A DNA stretch of 20,942 nucleotides, from positions 1-20,942 of IMG/VR virus record IMGVR_UViG_3300007539_000283, one strand, 5' to 3'. The notes under the pieces were generated by a model that was not told the origin of the DNA, made no database searches, and was given only the letters and a program-made list of their open reading frames with translations. Shown here in pieces: positions 12,249 to 18,557 of the stretch. The first letter of the stretch is position 1, and every line of letters starts with the position of its first letter. A program made the translations under genes and the position numbers. Source of the stretch: a virus.

Positions 12249-12252
12249 TATG
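12228..12252 (+). repeat. Near-identical repeat copy 1 at gene junction
   Basis: This 25-base stretch covers the last codons, the stop and the following ATG, and differs by one base from 12955-12979. It includes TTAGGAGAT, whose AGGAGA acts as a Shine-Dalgarno sequence for the next gene. Confidence 0.75.
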
Positions 12253-12975
12253 AGTAAAAAAATTCAACAAATACCAAAGGTAACGGATGGAGTATCAATT
12301 AAAAATGATAAAGGTGTTCTTAAATTAAATAAAAACTTTGTTAAAATTAATGATACTCATGTAAAGTTAGGAGATTCCATTACTGTAGGAAATGGTTTAT
12401 CTTTGCCTATATCTAATAGCGATTTAGCAAATAGCTCTATAACAGTTAACGGAAGTGCCCTTAATTTAGGTGACAGCATTACTGTAGCATCTGCTTTACC
12501 AAAATGCCATTTATGGACTGCTAGTCAAGGAAGTGGTTTAAAGATGGATGGATGGCAAAAAATATCAGATCCTGATAATTTAGTTACTATTAGTAGTCAA
12601 ACTAATAGAACAAACAATAAAATAACTATAAATAATACAGGGCTGTATACTATAGATTTAAATTTTACTATATCTCCTCCTAATGTAAATGGAATATATG
12701 ATACTTTTGTATGTAGTGCAGTTGGCAGTACAAACACAGTTACCTCGTTAACATATAATGGTATACCACTAAATATACCTGGTAATGATTTTTTATTAAG
12801 TCCGGATACTGCCTTGGATACCTTTACAAGAGGTGTAAAATTATACATAGATGTTACCGATGTAACCGGCACAAAGCACATAGGTGAAAATGGCAATAAT
12901 TTTTCTATGTATTTTAACGAAACTGGAAGTAAATACATGGGTCACATAGAAATTACAAGATTAGGAGACACATAA
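12250..12975 (+). CDS. Fibre-like protein, second of two tandem paralogues
   Basis: This 241-residue protein is homologous to the preceding one: the same N-terminal order (NDKGVLKL, KINDTHVKLGD, PISNSDL, ITVNGSALNLGD) and a matching beta-rich C-terminal domain (KMDGWQKISDPDNLVTIS, GLYTIDLNF, KLYIDVTD), ending in EITRLGDT. It is about 40 residues shorter, mainly in the middle of the head domain. It starts after AGGAGA in the end of the first paralogue. The pair looks like a tandem duplication followed by divergence of the head domains, suggesting two receptor specificities or a heteromeric fibre. Confidence 0.65.
   Translation: MSKKIQQIPKVTDGVSIKNDKGVLKLNKNFVKINDTHVKLGDSITVGNGLSLPISNSDLANSSITVNGSALNLGDSITVASALPKCHLWTASQGSGLKMDGWQKISDPDNLVTISSQTNRTNNKITINNTGLYTIDLNFTISPPNVNGIYDTFVCSAVGSTNTVTSLTYNGIPLNIPGNDFLLSPDTALDTFTRGVKLYIDVTDVTGTKHIGENGNNFSMYFNETGSKYMGHIEITRLGDT
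12303..12329 (+). repeat. Near-identical repeat copy 2 (NDKGVLKL-coding)
   Basis: This is the second copy of the 27-base stretch at 11450-11476, with one base difference. Confidence 0.7.
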
Positions 12976-12979
12976 TATG
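12955..12979 (+). repeat. Near-identical repeat copy 2 at gene junction
   Basis: This is the second copy of the 25-base stretch at 12228-12252, covering the end of the second paralogue and the ATG of the next gene, again carrying AGGAGA upstream of the start. Its presence at both downstream junctions marks the edge of the duplicated unit. Confidence 0.75.
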
Positions 12980-13222
12980 GCAGATAAGAAAAAAATGAAA
13001 TGCAATGTACCTCGCAGAGAAGTCAAGGGAGGTAAGAAATTTGTTGTAAAAGCTTGCCAGGGAGGTAAGGAAAAAATTGTTAGATTTGGTGATGCCAATA
13101 TGACAATTAAGAAAAACAGACCTGCTCGCAAAAAAAGCTACTGTGCAAGAAGTGGTGGAATAAAAGGCAAATCTAATAAATTATCTGCAAACTATTGGTC
13201 AAGAAGAGCTTGGAATTGCTAA
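12977..13222 (+). CDS. Small basic Cys-containing protein
   Basis: This 81-residue protein is very basic, with four Cys at residues 9, 27, 56 and 81 (the last residue). It runs KKMKCNVPRREVKGGKKFVV, then KACQGGKEKIVRFGDANM, a Lys/Arg-rich linker, and LSANYWSRRAWNC. The KKMKCNxPRR...KACxGGKEKIVRFG order matches small proteins I recall from marine phages, where they are encoded among tail or structural genes. It has a Shine-Dalgarno-like AGGAGA in the preceding gene end. Separated from the other small basic genes by the fibre pair. Function unknown; metal or nucleic-acid binding is possible. Confidence 0.65.
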   Translation: MADKKKMKCNVPRREVKGGKKFVVKACQGGKEKIVRFGDANMTIKKNRPARKKSYCARSGGIKGKSNKLSANYWSRRAWNC

Positions 13223-15523
13223 ATGGCAAGGTATAATACATATACTAAATTCGATGATAAAATCGTAGATGAACTAGATATTGGATTTGTAGGATTCAAC
13301 AATAGGTTGCGTCCTGATCAATTACCTTCAGGTATACTGTCAGATAGCCAAAATGGTCGTATGGCTAGAAATGGCGAGTGGCAAACAAGAAAAGGTATTG
13401 ATAATATCAAAGCTCCGTTTACCACAAATGAAACTGCATTTCAGTTGCCGTTTTTTTTAGTTAATGACAGTACAGGATACACAAGCCAAACATTAAGTGG
13501 CAGCAGTATTGTTAGTCAAAAATTAAGAATTACATTAGCTCAAGATTTAACATCTACATTAAGCTTAGATATGCTAGGTGTACTTTTTGTTGATTCTGCA
13601 AATATAACAGGAATTTCATTAGCATCTGGTAATCATAAAGTTAAGGTAGTAGCTATTAGTGCAAGTGCAATTACTTTTGAGTTGTATGAATTAACATACA
13701 CAAGTGGTACACCTGGTGGAACAGTAGATTTAGATAGTGCAAAAACAACAGATGATTTAGTTAACGAAATATATGGTTCTTGTCTTTTTGCCGATCCAAA
13801 TTCTGATACAGATAGTTATATAATGCTAGTGGCAAACTCTAAGGTTATTGCAGTTAAGGTTGATGACCCAAGTGTTACTTATACTTTAGCTTTTCCTGCT
13901 ACCGAAAGAGTGTCAGAGCCATGCCATGTTATGCAGGCTTTTAATAAATTGTTTATATTTAGAGATGGTGATACACCACTAGAAAGAGACTTGTCTGCAA
14001 CTAATATAAATACAAGTCCGGCAATGCAAAATGTAGCAAGTGGTACTTATGCACAACCTGTATTAATTCAAGCTCCGGCTTCAGGATTTTCTATAGCAAA
14101 TAATAAGGCAACTGTTGATTTAGGTAGCAATCAACACGGATATAAAATTGGTGATACAATTCAAGTTATTGATCCAATACATAGTGGTTTAATTGAAGGA
14201 GATGAATACATTGTTAGCCGTGTTATTGATGTTAATGAATTTGAGTTCTTTGTAAACTCACCGGATGTAACTGCATCAAGTAGTGTTAGACCTATTTTTT
14301 CTAAACTAGTTTCAGAAGGTTTAGGATATTCGCATATGCCTGCTGCTAAATATGGTGTTTACCATCAAAAAAGAATTGCCGTTCCATATAGATATAAAGT
14401 AGAAGCATCTAATGACACATATAGTGATAGAAAAATATTTGATGAAATTCTTATTTCTGATATTTTAGATACAGATACATTTGATCAAATATATGCCAAC
14501 TTTAGATTTAATGCAGGTACATCTGATTTTAATGTTGGTATGCATTCTTTCTCTGATGATAAGTTAATTGTATTTAACAGAAATAGTATACATTTAGTAT
14601 CTGGATCACAAAATATTGGTGTAGCTTCTGTTCAACTTTTAACAAATGAAGTTGGATTAGTCGCTAGAGATTCAGTTATTCAGGTGGGAAATCAAATTTT
14701 ATTTTTATCAGATAATGGTATATATGGAGCAAACTTTTTAGATTTGTATAATCTTAGAGGTAATACAACTCCTTTATCCGAAAGCATTCAAAAAACTATA
14801 GATAACATTAACAAAGATGCTATGGAAAATGCCAAAGCAGTTTACTTTGATAATAAATATTATTTGGCAGTTCCTTTAAATAAAAGAGATGCCAATGGAA
14901 ACTTAAAGGTAGCTACAACCAATAATGCTTTATTAATATATAACTTCCTAAACAAAAGTTGGGAATCAGTAGATACAGTTCACGATATAGATTTATCTAA
15001 AAATCCAATTACTGACTTTGAGTTTTCTAATATATTAATAGCTGGTAAAGGTAGTGATAGGGGCATATATGTAGTTAATAGTCAGGGTGGTATACACAAG
15101 CTAGAAGTGTTTGAAGATGGTATAGATAGAGTTATTACAGATATTGGAGAAACATCTGAAAGTGAAACAAGAGTTCAGGGATCGGCTACAACTAGAATGT
15201 TTACTATGAAAAGCATAGATAGGAAAAAGTTTAATAACTTTGAGCTTCATTTACAGTCAGGAGTTGATAATTCATCAGATGTAGCTATATCAGCAACATC
15301 TGAAAATATCGATTCAGAACCTGCTCTTGACTTAAAAACTGCAGAATTTCATCTTGGCAATGTAATAGAACCTGACGAAGATGTATCAGTTAGAGGTCGT
15401 ATAGGAAACAAAAGAGCCTATGGATTACAGGTTACTTTAGATAGTATTTTAGGTAGACCTAGATTTAGGTCATTAAAAATCGGAGCAACTCAAACAAACA
15501 ACTCGACAAGCTCTGTAGAATAG
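13223..15523 (+). CDS. Putative tail nozzle / propeller-containing tail protein
   Basis: This 766-residue protein starts immediately after the previous stop. Residues about 23-60 (FVGFNNRLRPDQLPSGILSD and NGRMARNGEWQTRKGI) resemble the N-terminus of short-tail nozzle proteins, which begin with a Gln/Leu/Pro segment followed by an 'N...W..R.G' turn. The middle is beta-rich; about residues 446-500 have the pattern LIVFNRNSIHLVSG...GLVARDSV...ILFLSDNGIYG, and about 537-590 have YFDNKYYLAVPL and LLIYNFLNKSWESVD, both typical of beta-propeller blades in tail tubular/nozzle proteins. It is large enough for the lower tail tube of a podovirus. Position after fibre genes and before the ejection proteins also fits. 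Assignment is by pattern. Confidence 0.6.
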   Translation: MARYNTYTKFDDKIVDELDIGFVGFNNRLRPDQLPSGILSDSQNGRMARNGEWQTRKGIDNIKAPFTTNETAFQLPFFLVNDSTGYTSQTLSGSSIVSQKLRITLAQDLTSTLSLDMLGVLFVDSANITGISLASGNHKVKVVAISASAITFELYELTYTSGTPGGTVDLDSAKTTDDLVNEIYGSCLFADPNSDTDSYIMLVANSKVIAVKVDDPSVTYTLAFPATERVSEPCHVMQAFNKLFIFRDGDTPLERDLSATNINTSPAMQNVASGTYAQPVLIQAPASGFSIANNKATVDLGSNQHGYKIGDTIQVIDPIHSGLIEGDEYIVSRVIDVNEFEFFVNSPDVTASSSVRPIFSKLVSEGLGYSHMPAAKYGVYHQKRIAVPYRYKVEASNDTYSDRKIFDEILISDILDTDTFDQIYANFRFNAGTSDFNVGMHSFSDDKLIVFNRNSIHLVSGSQNIGVASVQLLTNEVGLVARDSVIQVGNQILFLSDNGIYGANFLDLYNLRGNTTPLSESIQKTIDNINKDAMENAKAVYFDNKYYLAVPLNKRDANGNLKVATTNNALLIYNFLNKSWESVDTVHDIDLSKNPITDFEFSNILIAGKGSDRGIYVVNSQGGIHKLEVFEDGIDRVITDIGETSESETRVQGSATTRMFTMKSIDRKKFNNFELHLQSGVDNSSDVAISATSENIDSEPALDLKTAEFHLGNVIEPDEDVSVRGRIGNKRAYGLQVTLDSILGRPRFRSLKIGATQTNNSTSSVE

Positions 15524-15545
15524 TATAAATAAATAATGTATTAAT

Positions 15546-16214
15546 ATGGCTATATTAAGTAAAGGACAAACATTTGGTGCAAATGAACAAATTACATCAG
15601 GAAAGCTGCACGCTTTAGTGGATAGCTCTACATTTGTATCTGGATCAACCGGAACCTGCGAAACAGGTGGTGGATTAAGCATAGCAAGTAGTGGAAGACT
15701 GCAGATAGAAGATGGTCAAATTGACTTCGTAAAACTATCTACAGATATACAACTTAATTCAGGGTTATACGGAATAATGAACAAGGTATATCCTGTTGGT
15801 TCTGTTTATATATCAACAGTTAATACAAATCCTGATACTTTATTTTTTGGAGGGAATAATGACACTACTTGGGTTGAATATGCTTCAGGTAGAATGCTAT
15901 TAGGTTTCGGACAAACAACAGATAGCAGAGGTGTTACTAAAAACTTTGCATCTGCAGGTCATGAAGATGGTGCATATGATCACTTGTTAACAGTTAATGA
16001 AATGCCTGTTCACGATCACAATATTTTAACTAACACTAATCCTGAAGTTGAATATTTTGGTGGTGCAGAAACAAATATTCGTGAAATAAGAGATGGCAGT
16101 AGAGGTTCAGGTGGTGTAAATACAACAGACTCAACAGAAAACAAAGGTGGAGGTCAAATACACAATAATATGCCTCCATTTATAGTAACATTTATGTTTA
16201 AAAGAACAGCTTAG
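15546..16214 (+). CDS. Tail-collar-type fibre protein
   Basis: This 222-residue protein carries a typical phage tail-collar C-terminal domain. Residues 82-90 are YPVGSVYIS, followed by TNPDTLFFGG, TTWVEYASGRMLLGFG, and the histidine pair EMPVHDHN (153-159). The protein ends with GGGQIHNNMPPFIVTFMFKR. This matches the short-tail-fibre and baseplate-collar domain, in which the HxH residues from three chains bind metal and lock the trimer. The N-terminal ~75 residues are a short stalk-like region (ITSGKLHALVDS, then FVKLST). It probably helps attach the phage to the cell or forms a tail-tip fibre. It starts 22 bases after the previous gene without a clear Shine-Dalgarno sequence. Confidence 0.85.
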   Translation: MAILSKGQTFGANEQITSGKLHALVDSSTFVSGSTGTCETGGGLSIASSGRLQIEDGQIDFVKLSTDIQLNSGLYGIMNKVYPVGSVYISTVNTNPDTLFFGGNNDTTWVEYASGRMLLGFGQTTDSRGVTKNFASAGHEDGAYDHLLTVNEMPVHDHNILTNTNPEVEYFGGAETNIREIRDGSRGSGGVNTTDSTENKGGGQIHNNMPPFIVTFMFKRTA

Positions 16215-16215
16215 T

Positions 16216-17340
16216 ATGAAGAAATTATTGTTAGAATTTTTTAGACCATTAGATACCTTTATATTTTCATGCCTAGTTAAGCTAGGATTTATTAAATGCA
16301 TTGATCCAGCGACTGCATTTGCAGTAGGTGGCAATATTTTAGGTGGAATCTTTGGATCAAGATCTGCTCGTAAAGCAGCTAGACAAAGACAAAGATCAAT
16401 ACAAGAAGCATTTGGTGCTTTTAGAGATCCAACTGAAATACTAGGGGAAGCCTATGGTCAAAGTGGCATATACGGTGATGATACTATGTTTGGCATACTT
16501 GGTGCTGAAAGTAAGTTTATACCTGAATTTCAAAAATTACAAGAACTCAGGGGTTTCGGTGCAGCTGACATTGTTTCTACAATAAGAGATCAAACTAAGT
16601 TAGATCAACTAGGTTTCTTAGGTCAAAACAGTCAACAAATTAGAGATGTTTTGGAAGACCCAAGATTAAGAAATATAGCTGACAAAAAAATGGAACTAGC
16701 CGAATCTGCATATGATACTGCTATGAGTCCATTAAGTCCTGATGCAGCAAGAGATGCAACTCAAGCCGCTTTAGCAGGATCAGGTGGTAGAGCTGGTGAT
16801 GCGGCAAGTTTAGCCAATGCAGCAATGAATAGATCGGCTCAAAAGCAAAAACAAAAAAGTTTTGCTTTAGATGCATTTACAAGTGCAGGACAATCAGCAC
16901 AAGCCGCTGCAGTTGATCCATATCAGTTTCAGTATGGTATGCCTAGTGTAGAGCAACAAATGATGCAAAGTTTCTTAGGTGGTACTTTAGGACCTCAAGT
17001 AACTGATCCAGGCTATGCATATAATTTAGGTTCAGCAGCAGACCAAAGAAAAGCAGATATGATTCTCGCTAAAGGTATGGCAGGAGCACAAGGAACTGCG
17101 GCAAGTGGACAAATTATAGGAAATGCAATTGCAGGTGCAGCACAAAGTTTTGGAAATATGTTCAAACCAAATACACCTTCATTTGGCAATTTTGGTAGCT
17201 TTGGTAATACTAATGTATTAGGTTCATTATCTAATAATAATAATTATGGATTCAGTATAGGAGCTATGAGACAAGGAGGATTTAATGCAGGAGGCTTCGG
17301 TGGACAAGGAGGCTTTGGAATGGGAGGATATACTAATTAA
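16216..17340 (+). CDS. Internal virion (ejection) protein A, gp14-like
   Basis: This 374-residue protein begins one base after the collar stop. The first ~50 residues are hydrophobic (KLLLEFFRPLDTFIFSCLVK, then ATAFAVGGNILGGIFG), followed by SRSARKAARQRQRSIQEAFG, the Gly/Ala then Arg/Gln pattern common at the N-terminus of T7 gp14-type internal proteins. The middle is Ala/Gln-rich and helical, and the C-terminal 80 residues are low-complexity Gly/Phe/Asn-rich (GGFGGQGGFGMGGYTN). As the first of three consecutive large genes it fits the ejection proteins that form the channel across the cell envelope. Role inferred from composition and synteny with T7-like phages. Confidence 0.65.
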   Translation: MKKLLLEFFRPLDTFIFSCLVKLGFIKCIDPATAFAVGGNILGGIFGSRSARKAARQRQRSIQEAFGAFRDPTEILGEAYGQSGIYGDDTMFGILGAESKFIPEFQKLQELRGFGAADIVSTIRDQTKLDQLGFLGQNSQQIRDVLEDPRLRNIADKKMELAESAYDTAMSPLSPDAARDATQAALAGSGGRAGDAASLANAAMNRSAQKQKQKSFALDAFTSAGQSAQAAAVDPYQFQYGMPSVEQQMMQSFLGGTLGPQVTDPGYAYNLGSAADQRKADMILAKGMAGAQGTAASGQIIGNAIAGAAQSFGNMFKPNTPSFGNFGSFGNTNVLGSLSNNNNYGFSIGAMRQGGFNAGGFGGQGGFGMGGYTN

Positions 17341-17342
17341 TT

Positions 17343-18557
17343 ATGCTTAAAGGATCAACACCATTACAACCTGCTTTTCAAAGCTTAGATTTTAGCCCTG
17401 CTGAAAGAGCAGGTGCTTTAGAGCAACAAGCTATTGTAGATATGAGCAATAGTATTAATAAAGCAGTAAATACTGTTTTAACTAAAAAACAAGAAAAGGA
17501 TGATCAGGAAATGCGTATGCAAGCACTTGCTCCAATGTTAGCACAAAGTGGCATGGCAGGAGAGCCTGGTTCTTCTACATTTAATTCAACGCTAAAAGCT
17601 TTGTCTAAGGATGCTGATTTAATGGGTCAGTTTAAAAACTTTCAAGCATTCCAAACCAACAGAATAACGGCACAAGCAAATCAAGCGAAAGCAAATGCTG
17701 ATTTAATTGAAGCTGAAGCAAAGGCTAATGAAGGAGTTGCACCTGTTATAGGCGAAGGATTTGAAAACTCAAAAGAATACTTTATTCCTTTTGATAGATT
17801 GTCTGAAGAAGACAAAAAGAATCCTTTGTACGAAAAACAAGGTGGTAGAGTTGTTATAGGAGGTCAGATACAAACATCAGGTGGAGCTTTAAAAGTAAAT
17901 GGAAAATTAGTTCCTGAAGGATCAGCAGGTTATTATGATGATCAGGGTAACTTTAATGTATTACCTAATGATTCTCAAGTATTTATGCCTGGTAGCGTTA
18001 GTGTAAGACAAACAAAAGCACTTGAAGCTGAAGGGGAAATCAAAGAAAACCAAAATTCAATTCGATCTCTTGAAAAATATTTAGATGTTCGTGAAGAAGG
18101 TCCTTCAGGACTAGATTTATTGTATAATCAAATAACAGGTAACATTGCAAATTTATTAGGTATGACATTAACTCCTGATCAAATAAATGTAAAAACTGCA
18201 AAGGCTTTATTTGAACAACTAAAAGGTCAGAACAGAAAAGCTGTTCTCGGTCCAGGGGTTATGACAGAACAAGATGCAATAAGACTTGAAAAAGCTTTAG
18301 GTGACTTTGGAGCAACAAGTAACATAGAAGTTGTTAGAGACGCTATTAAAGAAATACTTCAAGGAAAGTACGCAGCAGAAAAAAGTGCAATTACTAGATA
18401 TAATTCTTTAAGAAGGTATCCAGGGGTACACGATATATTTAGTATAGATTATATTCCATTGAAAGAATCTACACCTTCATCAACGGACTCTTCAAAAAAC
18501 GAAAAGGTTGATTATAAATATGATCCAACCACAAAAAGTCTTATTCCAGTAAAATAA
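17343..18557 (+). CDS. Internal virion (ejection) protein B
   Basis: This 404-residue protein follows two bases after the previous stop. Residues about 1-140 are helical with coiled-coil segments (SINKAVNTVLTKKQEKDDQE, then AQANQAKANADLIEAEAKAN). The middle has a mixed region (EYFIPFDRLSEEDKKNPLYE, GGRVVIGGQ) and the C-terminal third is helical again (EQDAIRLEKALGDFGATS). No catalytic or membrane motif is visible. It is the middle of three large genes in the position of internal core proteins; its stop overlaps the next start as TAATG. Not matched to a named family by eye. Confidence 0.55.
   Translation: MLKGSTPLQPAFQSLDFSPAERAGALEQQAIVDMSNSINKAVNTVLTKKQEKDDQEMRMQALAPMLAQSGMAGEPGSSTFNSTLKALSKDADLMGQFKNFQAFQTNRITAQANQAKANADLIEAEAKANEGVAPVIGEGFENSKEYFIPFDRLSEEDKKNPLYEKQGGRVVIGGQIQTSGGALKVNGKLVPEGSAGYYDDQGNFNVLPNDSQVFMPGSVSVRQTKALEAEGEIKENQNSIRSLEKYLDVREEGPSGLDLLYNQITGNIANLLGMTLTPDQINVKTAKALFEQLKGQNRKAVLGPGVMTEQDAIRLEKALGDFGATSNIEVVRDAIKEILQGKYAAEKSAITRYNSLRRYPGVHDIFSIDYIPLKESTPSSTDSSKNEKVDYKYDPTTKSLIPVK

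Noticed and set aside
12597-12938. 113-codon open frame on the - strand
   Set aside because: Lies entirely within the second fibre paralogue; the hydrophobic product is a typical antisense artefact.
15524-15531. TATAAATA, identical to the T4-type late promoter core; similar word at 4229-4236
   Set aside because: Such words are common in A/T-rich DNA. One overlaps a stop codon, and no T4-like late transcription genes are seen in the window.
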